A program made the translations under genes and the position numbers. 64,000 nt of DNA from NCBI RefSeq assembly GCF_009867135.1, contig NZ_CP047226.1:1178001-1242000 (forward strand), in the 5' to 3' direction. Under the pieces are notes generated by a model that saw only the letters and a program-made list of their open reading frames with translations, was not told the origin of the DNA and did no database searches. This DNA is from Moraxella osloensis. Its GTDB lineage: Bacteria > Pseudomonadota > Gammaproteobacteria > Pseudomonadales > Moraxellaceae. Positions 16,996 through 25,974 of this stretch are shown here, piece after piece (the first letter of the stretch is position 1; each line of letters begins with the position of its first letter).

Positions 16996-17934
16996 TCAGT
17001 TAACCAAGCCTCTTAAGGTTTGCTCTAACGCTTCTCGAGCTTGGATAAAGCCTTCAATACCAGCAGATAATAATTCTTGGCTGATAGGATCAAGCGCATG
17101 TTGCTCAGCAAATTGGGTCTCATCGAGGGTTTGTTTTTTGAGGTCAATAAATTTCATGTCTGGGAATAGCTGACGCTCGACTTTGACGTCCATCGTGGCA
17201 AGTTGGTCTAGCAAATCAGGCGCAATCGTTAATAAATCACAACCTGCCAATGCCAATATTTGCTCAATGCTGCGAAAACTCGCGCCCATGATTTGGGTGG
17301 TGTAGCCATGCTGTTTGAAGTAATGATAGATAGTTTTGACTGAGCTCACGCCTTTATCACGGCTGATTTCGATGCTATCGAGTCCTTCGTCTTTTTTCTG
17401 CCAATCCAAAATCCGTCCGACAAATGGCGAAATCAAGGTAACATCGGCATCGGCACAGGCTTTGGCTTGGTGTAAGCCAAATAGCAGCGTCACATTACAA
17501 TGGATACCTTGTTGCTCTAGCGCTTTGGCGGCTTGAATGCCTTCCCACGTGCCAGCAATTTTGATGAGTACGCGCTTTTTATCAATCCCAGCGGCTTCAT
17601 AGGCTTTGATAAATTGCTGCGCTTTGACAATGGTGCCATCGGTATCATAAGACAACCTGGCATCCACTTCAGTGGAAACACGACCATCAATGAGTTTTAA
17701 AATTTCGGTGCCGATATAAATGGTGAGCTCATCAATCACCGCATCGATATCATTGGGGTATTTTTTTAATGTCTCAATTAAAATAGGCTGCATTTGTGGC
17801 GCTGACAATGCCTTGGTAATCAAGCTTGGGTTGGTGGTCGCATCGACTGGTTTTAAGCGGGCAATCGCTTGCAAATCCCCAGTATCTGCCACAATGGTTG
17901 TCATCATTTTTAGTTGGTTTAAGCTGCTCGTCAT
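16996..17934 (-). CDS. tal: Transaldolase
   Basis: Transaldolase moves a dihydroxyacetone unit between sugar phosphates in the pentose phosphate pathway. The 312-residue protein follows E. coli TalB: DATTNPSLI near residue 31, the Schiff-base lysine at 125 in VLIKIAGTWEG, CNVTLLFGLHQA, and MGASFRSIEQI. AGGA lies 7 nt before ATG 17934. It is convergent with apt and divergent from pheA. Confidence 0.96.
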   Translation of the reverse strand: MTSSLNQLKMMTTIVADTGDLQAIARLKPVDATTNPSLITKALSAPQMQPILIETLKKYPNDIDAVIDELTIYIGTEILKLIDGRVSTEVDARLSYDTDGTIVKAQQFIKAYEAAGIDKKRVLIKIAGTWEGIQAAKALEQQGIHCNVTLLFGLHQAKACADADVTLISPFVGRILDWQKKDEGLDSIEISRDKGVSSVKTIYHYFKQHGYTTQIMGASFRSIEQILALAGCDLLTIAPDLLDQLATMDVKVERQLFPDMKFIDLKKQTLDETQFAEQHALDPISQELLSAGIEGFIQAREALEQTLRGLVN

Positions 17935-17978
17935 GTAATTTCCTAAATGTCAAATTGCTGCATGTCACTGATAACCTA

Positions 17979-18010
17979 TCAGGGACAAAATGGTTCAGGG
18001 ACAAAATGGT
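17979..18010. repeat. 16-bp perfect tandem duplication upstream of tal
   Basis: TCAGGGACAAAATGGT occurs at 17979-17994 and again, without a spacer, at 17995-18010. Confidence 0.9.
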
Positions 18011-18263
18011 ATGGTTTCATTCAATGTTGTTTAGCCTATGTCAAAAGCTATCACAAACATTGTGACAATCGCTAGTTTTTTTTCTATTTTGCAAATATTT
18101 GTTAAGCATCAAGCCGAAAAAACCAATTTTTTTTAGGGTATGCCAAAAATATTGTGTCTATATCACTATTTGTGATTAAAAAGCGCCGAGCGAAACTCGA
18201 TTAACAGGCGTGATTTGTGCTAGTATTAGGCAATTTCTGCTATAAAGCCATTTGGTAACTTTA

Positions 18264-18287
18264 TATATTTCAAGGTATATTTCAAGC
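18264..18287. repeat. 12-bp tandem duplication upstream of pheA
   Basis: TATATTTCAAGG at 18264-18275 is followed directly by TATATTTCAAGC at 18276-18287; they differ only in the last base. Confidence 0.75.
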
Positions 18288-18357
18288 TAGGCTGCCTGTG
18301 ATTTATGACCCTCAATCCTATCGCGCAGGTCAGTGTTGACTGTTGAGTTGTAATTTT

Positions 18358-19458
18358 ATGAATGAACAAACGATGAGCAATGATGAATTAATTGGACTTC
18401 GCCAAAAAATTGATGAAGTGGATGAAAAAATCCAGCGATTAATCAACGAGCGAGCAGGCTATGCGGTGCAAGTAGCCAAAGCCAAAAAGACGCAAGAAGA
18501 CAATCCGATTTTTTATCGCCCAGAGCGAGAAGCGCAGGTACTAAAAAAGGTGATGGCGCGTAATGAGGGTCCACTCCCTGCCGATAAAATGGCACGTTTA
18601 TTCCGCGAAATCATGTCAGTGTGTTTAGACTTAGAAGCGCCACAAAAAATTGCTTATCTGGGTCCTGCAGGCACCTTTACCCACATGGCAGCGCTGAAGC
18701 ATTTTGGTAAAGCTGCCACGACAGTGCCGCTATCGACGATCGCTGACGTGTTTCGTGAAGTGGAAGCCGGCTCTGCGATGTATGGCGTCGTCCCTGTAGA
18801 AAATTCCTCAGAAGGCGTGGTCAATCATACCCTTGATGGCTTCTTATCCTCCGATCTGAAAATCATTGGCGAGGTGGAATTACCGGTGCATCATCAGTTT
18901 TTGGTGGGTGAGCATACCAAAGTGGGCGCAATTTCAAAAATTTATGCCCACAGCCAAGCGCTCGCCCAATGCCGCCAATGGCTAGATACCCATTATCCCA
19001 ATGTCGAGCGGGTGGCAGTCTCTAGTAATGGTGAAGCGGCGCGGCGTATCAAAAATGAGTGGCACTCAGCCGCCATTGCAGGGGAAGTGGCAGCAAGCGA
19101 ATATAATTTGCACAAGCTATTTGAAAACATCGAAGATACCCCGTCCAATACCACACGTTTTTTAATCATTGGCCGCGAAGCAGTAGCGCCGTCAGGTCAA
19201 GATAAAACCTCGATTTTAGTGGCAGCCAAAGATCATGCGGGCGCGCTGATTCAAATACTGCAGCCACTCGCTAAACATGGCGTGTCGATGACCAGTATCG
19301 AAACCCGCCCAGAGCGTCCAAACAAATGGGCTTATGTGTTCTTTATTGATATGCTTGGTCATATTGACGACGCCAATATGCAAGCCGCCCTCGCTGAGAT
19401 TCGCCCGCAGGTCAAAGATTTACGGGTACTAGGCGCTTATCCAAAAGCGGTGATTTAA
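18358..19458 (+). CDS. pheA: P-protein: chorismate mutase / prephenate dehydratase
   Basis: This bifunctional enzyme turns chorismate into prephenate and then phenylpyruvate for phenylalanine synthesis. Domains in order: AroQ-type chorismate mutase (about 8-95, with LRQKIDEVDEKIQRLINER), prephenate dehydratase (about 100-275, with YLGPAGTFTHMA and the catalytic-site VVPVENSSEGVV) and a C-terminal ACT regulatory domain (SIETRPERPNKWAYVFFID), the site of phenylalanine feedback in this family. ATG 18358 gives 366 residues; another ATG at 18373 and a TTG at 18343 are possible. First gene of the aromatic amino-acid operon. Confidence 0.95.
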   Translation: MNEQTMSNDELIGLRQKIDEVDEKIQRLINERAGYAVQVAKAKKTQEDNPIFYRPEREAQVLKKVMARNEGPLPADKMARLFREIMSVCLDLEAPQKIAYLGPAGTFTHMAALKHFGKAATTVPLSTIADVFREVEAGSAMYGVVPVENSSEGVVNHTLDGFLSSDLKIIGEVELPVHHQFLVGEHTKVGAISKIYAHSQALAQCRQWLDTHYPNVERVAVSSNGEAARRIKNEWHSAAIAGEVAASEYNLHKLFENIEDTPSNTTRFLIIGREAVAPSGQDKTSILVAAKDHAGALIQILQPLAKHGVSMTSIETRPERPNKWAYVFFIDMLGHIDDANMQAALAEIRPQVKDLRVLGAYPKAVI

Positions 19459-19512
19459 CCGTTTTTGGCAATAAAATTTTATCAGTATCAATCATCAACT
19501 AAAGGTTTTGAT

Positions 19513-20598
19513 ATGACGATCCAATCGGTCAATCACAGTATTGAGCAGTTAAAAGCTTATGAAATGGATAAATCCAATGAAGAGCTGACCCGTGAGTATG
19601 GCTTGGGTGACATCGTCAAATTGGCGAGCAATGAAAACCCCACGGGCTGCTCGCCACACGTGACCTTGGCAATCACATCAAAACTGGGCGAATTATCGCG
19701 TTATCCCGATGGTGCAGGGCAAGGGCTTAAACAAGCCTTAGCTGATTTTTTGGGCTGCGAAACAAAACAAATTGTGTTGGGTAATGGCTCTAATGAATTA
19801 CTCAATAATATTACCGCAAGCTTTGCCGATGGCGATGATGTGATTGTGTATTCTCAATACGCGTTTTCGGATTACGAATTGGCGTCTTTGGGTATCAATG
19901 AGCGAACCCAACAAGTCGCTGCCAAAAATTTTGCTCATGATTTGCCTGCGATGCTTGAGACGGTCAATCAAACCGCCAATTGTAAAATGGTGATTATCAC
20001 CAATCCCAACAACCCTACCGGCACTGTGCTCGCCAAAGATGACCTGATTAAATTCATCAAAAAAGTGCCATCGGAGGTGTTGGTGGTGATTGATGAGGCT
20101 TACATCGAATTTGTACCAACACTCAGCTGTGTAGATTTGATCCAAGAGTATGACAATGTCATTGTGCTACGTAGCTTTTCCAAAGCTTATGGACTGGCAG
20201 CCTTGCGCATTGGTTATGCCGTAAGCAGCGCAAGCATTGCCGAGATTTTAAATTATACGCGCCAGTCGTTTAATACTAGTACGTTGGCGCATGCCGCCGC
20301 CACAGCAGCGATTAAAGACCAACATTTTATTAACCAATATTTGGCGTTTAACCATGAGCAAAAACAAGCCTTGTATGATGGCTTGGATAGCTTAGGTGTC
20401 GTGTATGTCAAATCAGCCACCAACTTTGTGATGGTCAATGTGGGCGATGGCATGGACATCTACCAATCATTGATTGAGCAAGGTGTGGTAGTGCGACCGA
20501 TGGTTGGTTACGGTCTGCCAGCCTGGATACGCGTGAGTGTGGGTTTGCCTGAAGAAATTAACCGTTTTTTAGATACGTTGGCGCAGGTACTGAGCTAA
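19513..20598 (+). CDS. hisC: HisC-type aminotransferase (aromatic/histidinol-phosphate)
   Basis: A PLP aminotransferase of the HisC branch. Between pheA and tyrA it probably transaminates phenylpyruvate or hydroxyphenylpyruvate and may also serve histidine synthesis, as HisC2 does in pseudomonads. Seen: LASNENPTGCSP, ITNPNNPTGTV, IDEAYIEF, and the PLP lysine at about residue 224 in SFSKAYGLAALRIGY. ATG 19513 has AAAGG 7 nt upstream and gives 361 residues; an upstream in-frame TTG at 19465 is less likely. It follows pheA by 54 nt. Confidence 0.93.
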   Translation: MTIQSVNHSIEQLKAYEMDKSNEELTREYGLGDIVKLASNENPTGCSPHVTLAITSKLGELSRYPDGAGQGLKQALADFLGCETKQIVLGNGSNELLNNITASFADGDDVIVYSQYAFSDYELASLGINERTQQVAAKNFAHDLPAMLETVNQTANCKMVIITNPNNPTGTVLAKDDLIKFIKKVPSEVLVVIDEAYIEFVPTLSCVDLIQEYDNVIVLRSFSKAYGLAALRIGYAVSSASIAEILNYTRQSFNTSTLAHAAATAAIKDQHFINQYLAFNHEQKQALYDGLDSLGVVYVKSATNFVMVNVGDGMDIYQSLIEQGVVVRPMVGYGLPAWIRVSVGLPEEINRFLDTLAQVLS

Positions 20599-20602
20599 GC
20601 CA

Positions 20603-21517
20603 ATGTTAGAAAAAAGGTTAGAAAAAAAGTTAGAAAAAAATCGTGAAGTATTTTGGCATTTTTTAGCGTTATTTGTGGTCATCGTTTGGGGAACAACGTT
20701 AGCAAGCACCAAGGTGTTGCTGGCGGATATGTCGCCCATTCAAATTTTGCTGTATCGGTCGTTATTTGCCTATGGGTTATTGTTTGCCATGTCACCTAGA
20801 CTGCAAACCTTTAGCAGTGCAAAAAACGAAGTGTTGTATTTTTTGTCGGGGCTATGCGGTATCACCTTGTATTTTTTGCTAGAAAATACCGCATTGCTAT
20901 ATACCTATAGCAGTAATGCAGCGCTGTTAGTCACAGCATCCCCCTTGTTTACGGTGCTGATTGCCAGTTTTATCATTAAAACCCATGCCTTTAGCAAGTT
21001 GCTGTTGACCGCGTGTGTGATGGCATTGGTTGGCGTGGCGTTGGTACTGGCGAATCAGCCGATGAGTTTAACCAATGGCATGCTGGGTAATATTTTGGCG
21101 ATATTAAGTGGGTTGGCATGGTCATTTTTTGGGTTTGCTAACAGTGCTATTAAAGATGAACTGAACCCGATGGTACGCATGCGTAAAGTGTTTTTGTATG
21201 GCATAATCACCGCGTCGCTGTATATGCTGGTGACAGGTGAAGCCTTTATCAACCTTCACGCGTTTACACCCATGAATCTGGCAAATTTGCTGTTTTTAGG
21301 TGGTATCGCTTCCGCCTTGTGTTTTGTGTTGTGGACCAATGCCAATAAGCATTTGGGCGTGGTAAAAACCTCGCTGTATATTTATTTTATTCCGTTTATT
21401 GCGGTGTTGTTGGGTGTGGTTTTATTGGGTGAAACAATAACCATCAGCACTATTTTGGGTGGGGTTTTGATTGCATTGGCAGTCTTTTTAGCAAATTATA
21501 AAAAATCGGTAAGTTAA
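20603..21517 (+). CDS. EamA/DMT-family membrane transporter
   Basis: A drug/metabolite-type transporter with about ten hydrophobic segments in two EamA halves (VVIVWGTTLASTKVLL; ILSGLAWSFFGFANSAI; IASALCFVLWTNANKHLGVV). The N-terminus is a short Lys/Glu repeat (LEKRLEKKLEKN) from a duplicated TTAGAAAAAA motif. It starts 4 nt after hisC and its TAA abuts the tyrA/aroA ATG, so it is translated in the aromatic operon. An amino-acid or aromatic-metabolite exporter is a reasonable guess from context, but the substrate is unknown. Confidence 0.88.
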   Translation: MLEKRLEKKLEKNREVFWHFLALFVVIVWGTTLASTKVLLADMSPIQILLYRSLFAYGLLFAMSPRLQTFSSAKNEVLYFLSGLCGITLYFLLENTALLYTYSSNAALLVTASPLFTVLIASFIIKTHAFSKLLLTACVMALVGVALVLANQPMSLTNGMLGNILAILSGLAWSFFGFANSAIKDELNPMVRMRKVFLYGIITASLYMLVTGEAFINLHAFTPMNLANLLFLGGIASALCFVLWTNANKHLGVVKTSLYIYFIPFIAVLLGVVLLGETITISTILGGVLIALAVFLANYKKSVS

Positions 21518-23752
21518 ATGTTTGAAAAAGTGTGTTTTATTGGGCTAGGGCTCATCGGCGCAAGTTTGGCACAAGCCATGCGTGATAAAAAATTGGCCAA
21601 ATCAATTGTGGCGGTCAGCCGTTCGCAATCAACCATTGATAAAGGTATCAACTACGGACTGCTTGATGCAGGATTTGATGATACCGCCCTGGCGGTGCAA
21701 GGGGCAGATTTGGTGGTAATAGCCACGCCGGTACAGGCGGTCAAAAAAATTTTTGAACAAATCAAACCCATCATTACCGATAAAACCATTATCATGGATG
21801 TGGGCAGTACCAAAGGCAATATCATTGCAGACGCCAGCGCGGTATTTGGTGACGATATGCCCAAAGGTTTTGTGCCCGCCCATCCGATTGCAGGGGCAGA
21901 AAAATCAGGGATTGATGCGCGTAATGCCAAACTATTTGATAACCATAAAATTATCTTAACGCCGCTAGACACCACTAGCAAACAAGCCGTTAAAAAAGTG
22001 ATTGCGCTATGGGCGCAGACTGGCGCAGAAGTGGTGACCATGCCATCGGATTATCATGATAAGGTGCTCGCGCGTACCAGTCATTTACCCCACTTGCTAG
22101 CCTACAATCTAGTCGCTCAACTAGCCAAGCATAACGACAATATGGATATTTTTCGTTTCGCGGCGGGTGGGTTTCGGGATTTTACCCGTATCGCCGCCAG
22201 CGACCCAACCATGTGGCATGATATTTTTTATGCCAATAAAACCGCGCTCCTCGATGCCATTGATGAATTTAGTGAGCAATTAAGTCAGTTGAAAGCAATT
22301 ATTGAGACCAATGATTCTGAGCAGATGCTGGGTATATTGACCCAAGCCCAAGCCGCCAGGCAACATTTTGGACATATGTTAAATAAAACGCCTTATTTGG
22401 AAAAACAAGCCATGAAGCAAACTTACGTTATCGCCCCAGCCCAACAATTTGAAGGCAGTCACACCGTCGCAGGTGATAAGTCTATTTCTCACCGTTCAAT
22501 TATGTTTGGTTCGTTAGCCAAAGGCACCACCACGGTGACAGGGTTTTTGGAAGGTGAAGACGCACTCGCTACTTTGCAAGCCTTTCGTGATATGGGCGTA
22601 GTGATTGAAGGTCCTAACCAGGGCAGGGTAGTGATTCATGGGGTTGGATTACATGGGTTAAAACCCTCGCATGATCCGCTATACATGGGTAATTCAGGCA
22701 CCAGTATGCGCTTGTTATCAGGTATTTTATCAGCACAAAAATTTGATTCGGTGATGACGGGCGATCCGAGTTTATCCAAACGTCCCATGGAACGTGTCGC
22801 CAAGCCTCTACGCGAGATGGGCGCCAAAATCCAAACCACGGGCGAAAAAGGCACGCCGCCGATTAGCATCACCGGTAATCAAACTTTAACAGGTATCAGC
22901 TATGAAATGCCGATGGCATCAGCACAGGTGAAATCGTGTCTGCTACTAGCAGGACTATGGGCACAAGGCACCACCACGGTGATTGAACCAGAAGTGACGC
23001 GCGATCACACCGAGCGCATGCTGACGGCATTTGGTTATCCTGTGACAGTGTCAAAAGTGCACAATGGCAATCAAATTAGTGTGACAGGGGGCGGCGAATT
23101 AACGGCGTGTGATATCGCAGTGCCTGCTGATATTTCATCTGCGGCATTTTTTATGGTGGCAGGCGCCATCGCCCAACAAGGCAATGTGACCATCAACAAA
23201 GTGGGCATCAATCCCACGCGCACCGGCGTGATTGATATCTTAAAGCTGATGGGTGCTGATTTGACATTGACCAATGAAACCACCGTTGGCGGTGAGCCAG
23301 TTGCCGATATCGTGGTGAAATCTTCAAAATTGCAAGGTATTGAGATTCCTGAGCACTTAGTGCCGCTTGCCATTGATGAATTCCCTGTGCTGTTTGTGGC
23401 AGCAAGTTGTGCCACGGGTAAAACCGTGCTACATGGCGCAGCTGAACTACGCGTTAAAGAATCTGACCGTATTCAAGTCATGGCAGATGGGCTAAAAACC
23501 TTAGGAATTGCCTGTACCGTACTCGATGATGGCATCGAAATTGAAGGCCGCGGTGATGTGGCACAGGTGTTTGGCGGTGGCGAGATTGAATGTCACCATG
23601 ACCATCGCATTGCCATGAGTTTTACTGTGGCAAGTTTGCGCGCGAGTGATACGATTACCATTCATGGTACCGAGACGGTCAATACCAGCTTCCCCAACTT
23701 TGCTGAACTGGTCAATAGTGCAGGATTACAAGTTAAAGTAGTGACTGACTAA
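21518..23752 (+). CDS. tyrA-aroA: Bifunctional prephenate dehydrogenase / EPSP synthase (TyrA-AroA fusion)
   Basis: One 744-residue chain carries two shikimate/aromatic enzymes. Residues about 1-295 are prephenate dehydrogenase: the NAD motif FIGLGLIGASLAQAM, HPIAGAEKSGIDA, and SHLPHLLAYNL. From about 299 it is 3-phosphoshikimate 1-carboxyvinyltransferase: GDKSISHRSIMFG, MGNSGTSMRLLSG, RPMERVAKPLREMGA, and HDHRIAMSF. The fusion is known in Acinetobacter and some pseudomonads. It starts immediately after the transporter stop codon. A leucine/tyrosine regulatory ACT domain is not seen. Confidence 0.96.
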   Translation: MFEKVCFIGLGLIGASLAQAMRDKKLAKSIVAVSRSQSTIDKGINYGLLDAGFDDTALAVQGADLVVIATPVQAVKKIFEQIKPIITDKTIIMDVGSTKGNIIADASAVFGDDMPKGFVPAHPIAGAEKSGIDARNAKLFDNHKIILTPLDTTSKQAVKKVIALWAQTGAEVVTMPSDYHDKVLARTSHLPHLLAYNLVAQLAKHNDNMDIFRFAAGGFRDFTRIAASDPTMWHDIFYANKTALLDAIDEFSEQLSQLKAIIETNDSEQMLGILTQAQAARQHFGHMLNKTPYLEKQAMKQTYVIAPAQQFEGSHTVAGDKSISHRSIMFGSLAKGTTTVTGFLEGEDALATLQAFRDMGVVIEGPNQGRVVIHGVGLHGLKPSHDPLYMGNSGTSMRLLSGILSAQKFDSVMTGDPSLSKRPMERVAKPLREMGAKIQTTGEKGTPPISITGNQTLTGISYEMPMASAQVKSCLLLAGLWAQGTTTVIEPEVTRDHTERMLTAFGYPVTVSKVHNGNQISVTGGGELTACDIAVPADISSAAFFMVAGAIAQQGNVTINKVGINPTRTGVIDILKLMGADLTLTNETTVGGEPVADIVVKSSKLQGIEIPEHLVPLAIDEFPVLFVAASCATGKTVLHGAAELRVKESDRIQVMADGLKTLGIACTVLDDGIEIEGRGDVAQVFGGGEIECHHDHRIAMSFTVASLRASDTITIHGTETVNTSFPNFAELVNSAGLQVKVVTD

Positions 23753-23807
23753 ACCCTAGGTGAGTTAAACTTGTATCACTGTCGCAAGTCTTTACATGGA
23801 TGACATG

Positions 23808-23840
23808 AAAACTAAGATAGACTATGACTTTCTTAGTTTT
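23808..23840 (+). terminator. Probable terminator after tyrA-aroA
   Basis: AAAACTAAGA at 23808-23817 pairs with TCTTAGTTTT at 23831-23840 around a 13-nt loop; a T-rich stretch (TACTTTTTTA) follows. Confidence 0.6.
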
Positions 23841-23877
23841 TACTTTTTTATAAAAAATAAAATTTATCGTTGTGTTA

Positions 23878-24846
23878 ATGAAAAATCAAATCCCCGAAAA
23901 TCGAACCATTGATATCATCAATAGTGACATTGCGACCCGTGCCGTTGATAGTACTGACCATGAAAAACCAACCGTAGTGACCACCCCCAAAGGGGTATTG
24001 ACCGCACTGGCTGCTTTTTTGATTTGGGGGTTTTTCCCCCTGTATTTTAAGCTACTCAAAGATTATGATGCGATTGAAATCATTGGGCATCGAATTATTT
24101 GGACGTTTGTCACGATTTTACTGATCATGACAGTGACTAAAAACTGGCACTGGGTGAAAGTGATTCAAGCCAACCCAAAATGGCTACTTTATACTGCCGT
24201 TTCGGGGACGATTATCTCAGTTAATTGGCTGGTGTACGTGTGGGCGGTCAATCATGATCAGATTTTGGAAGCCAGTTTAGGCTATTATATTGGTCCGTTG
24301 ATGGGTATTTTACTATCCCTAGTAGTCATCAAAGAAAAACTGCGTCCTTTGCAATGGATGGCAGTGATTTTGGCAGCGATAGGTGTGGCGATTCAGCTGA
24401 TCGTGCTGGGTAAATTGCCGTGGGTATCGTTATTGTTGGCGAGTAGCTTTTCAGTGTATGGTTTGATGCATCGCCATACCCCGCTTGACGCGCTGTCTGC
24501 GATGTTTATCGAAACGGCGCTATTGGTGCCGGTCTTTATTGGCTGGTTTGCTATGCATGATGTTGCTAGTAGTCAATTAGATTTTTGGCTGTCGCCATCA
24601 ATTTTTTTATTGATGATTGCAGGGCCTGTGACCTTGATACCGCTCTTAATGTTTAATAAAGCCACCAAAATGGTCAACTTTAGTTTATTGAGCTTTTTAA
24701 ATTATTTGACCCCGTCCATGATTTTTTTATTGGCGATATTTTTGTATCATGAGCCTTTTAACATTTATAAATTGATTACCTTTGCCTTTATTTGGACAGG
24801 CTTGGTATTTTTTAGTTATGATTTAATCAAACAACGAAATACCTAA
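23878..24846 (+). CDS. rarD: RarD-like EamA-family transporter
   Basis: A ten-segment inner-membrane permease of the RarD group. Characteristic sequences are LAAFLIWGFFPLYFKLL, IEIIGHRIIWTF, LEASLGYYIGPLMGILL, and FLNYLTPSMIFLLAIFLYHE. RarD was linked to chloramphenicol sensitivity in Pseudomonas, but its natural substrate is unclear. ATG 23878 gives 322 residues; GTG 23872 is in frame and close by. A hydrophilic N-terminal tail of about 35 residues precedes the first span. folB follows after 11 nt. Confidence 0.88.
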   Translation: MKNQIPENRTIDIINSDIATRAVDSTDHEKPTVVTTPKGVLTALAAFLIWGFFPLYFKLLKDYDAIEIIGHRIIWTFVTILLIMTVTKNWHWVKVIQANPKWLLYTAVSGTIISVNWLVYVWAVNHDQILEASLGYYIGPLMGILLSLVVIKEKLRPLQWMAVILAAIGVAIQLIVLGKLPWVSLLLASSFSVYGLMHRHTPLDALSAMFIETALLVPVFIGWFAMHDVASSQLDFWLSPSIFLLMIAGPVTLIPLLMFNKATKMVNFSLLSFLNYLTPSMIFLLAIFLYHEPFNIYKLITFAFIWTGLVFFSYDLIKQRNT

Positions 24847-24857
24847 CGAGAGTAAAA

Positions 24858-25385
24858 ATGACTACACCAGAAACTACCCAACAAACTAAGCTTGAAATGC
24901 CCCACAGTACCACGCAAGCTACTACACAAAAAATTATGCATGAATCGCTATATTCAGCGGCGGATGCCTTACATGCGATAGCAAACGAAAAGTCTAACAG
25001 TCAGCCAGTCAAACTGACAGGTAATTCAACAGATACGGTATTTGTGAAGGGTCTCAAAGTCGATGCCGTGATTGGCGTGTATGAGTGGGAGCAGCAAATA
25101 ACCCAACCGTTGATTTTCGATATTGAAATGGTAGGCTGTCAATACCAAGCGTCGCAGACTGATAATATTCAAGATGCCATTAACTATAAAAGTGTCAGTG
25201 AACGCGTGGCTGAAGTGAGCATTGCCAACAAAGTGGCGCTGTTAGAGCGGTTAGCGCAATTGGTCGCTGAGATGATTTTAGCAGAATTTGCCCCAGAAAA
25301 AGTCACAGTGACGATTCACAAACCCACCGCCATCAAACAAGCCGATAGTGTCGGGGTTAAAATTACCCGTTTTCAGCAAAATTAA
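24858..25385 (+). CDS. folB: Dihydroneopterin aldolase (FolB) with N-terminal extension
   Basis: FolB converts dihydroneopterin to 6-hydroxymethyl-dihydropterin in folate synthesis. From about residue 59 the sequence matches the family: VFVKGLKVDAVIGVYEWEQ (containing the conserved Glu), INYKSVSERV, and the C-terminal KPTAIKQADSVGV with the catalytic lysine. The first about 57 residues are a Thr/Gln-rich tail not found in E. coli FolB (about 120 residues). GAGAG precedes ATG 24858; an internal ATG at 24936 would shorten the tail. Followed by folK. Confidence 0.9.
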   Translation: MTTPETTQQTKLEMPHSTTQATTQKIMHESLYSAADALHAIANEKSNSQPVKLTGNSTDTVFVKGLKVDAVIGVYEWEQQITQPLIFDIEMVGCQYQASQTDNIQDAINYKSVSERVAEVSIANKVALLERLAQLVAEMILAEFAPEKVTVTIHKPTAIKQADSVGVKITRFQQN

Positions 25386-25425
25386 TTAGCCTAAGCAAAA
25401 AATCTGTTTATTTGAGCATTTGAGT

Positions 25426-25974
25426 ATGAGTGTACCACCGCGTGATGTCATAGTCATCGAAGCCTGTGTTTTGTCGTTAGCCAGTAATGTCAAACAACCT
25501 TATTATTTACAAAAAGCCAAAGACTGGCTGCAAAACTTTGGCACTTTGACACTCAGTGCGATTCATAGTAGTGAAGATACTTGTAGTGATAATAATTTAC
25601 ACGATGACTTAAACAAGCAAACATCCAATACACCGATTTATTTTAACCAAGTGGCTTATTTAGCATTTGCGCAGCCCATGGATTATTGGCAATGGCTAAA
25701 ACTCACCAAGAAGTTTGAACAGCAACAAGACAGACGTCTGTACCAAAAACCCGCTGTCACTTTAGACATTGATATCATTGCGGTAAAATGCCTGCATCAA
25801 ATTGACAATATCGACCAAAGCCTCGATGAAAAAGGCAATCGATTTGTGCTATTTGCTAAATCAGCAAACCAGTGGTTAGGCATCCGCCGTCGTTTTCCGT
25901 TAGCTTGTTATGACCAAGTAGGGGTAGTAGATTTATCAAAAAATATCGATTTGTCCTTTATCCGAAGTTTTTAA
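25426..25974 (+). CDS. folK: FolK-like hydroxymethyldihydropterin pyrophosphokinase (divergent)
   Basis: HPPK transfers pyrophosphate from ATP to 6-hydroxymethyl-dihydropterin, the step after FolB. The signs are modest: a start like other HPPKs (VLSLASNVKQP in place of the GSN motif), FNQVAYLAFAQ in the middle, and the metal-binding TLDIDIIAVKC in the position of LDLDI. Its place directly after folB supports the call. ATG 25426 gives 182 residues; a TTG at 25420 is also in frame. The stop overlaps the end of the convergent pilR gene by 4 nt. Confidence 0.72.
   Translation: MSVPPRDVIVIEACVLSLASNVKQPYYLQKAKDWLQNFGTLTLSAIHSSEDTCSDNNLHDDLNKQTSNTPIYFNQVAYLAFAQPMDYWQWLKLTKKFEQQQDRRLYQKPAVTLDIDIIAVKCLHQIDNIDQSLDEKGNRFVLFAKSANQWLGIRRRFPLACYDQVGVVDLSKNIDLSFIRSF

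Larger units (their letters stand above)
17935..18357. other. Divergent intergenic region between tal and pheA
   Basis: No gene was recognised. It contains a perfect 16-bp tandem duplication (17979-18010), a 12-bp tandem duplication (18264-18287), and a small palindrome TCACAA-N3-TTGTGA at 18051-18065. I saw no clear leader peptide or attenuator for pheA. Confidence 0.6.

Noticed and set aside
18051-18065. Palindrome TCACAA-N3-TTGTGA as a regulator site for pheA or tal
   Set aside because: It does not match the TyrR or CRP consensus as I know them, and is short enough to occur by chance.
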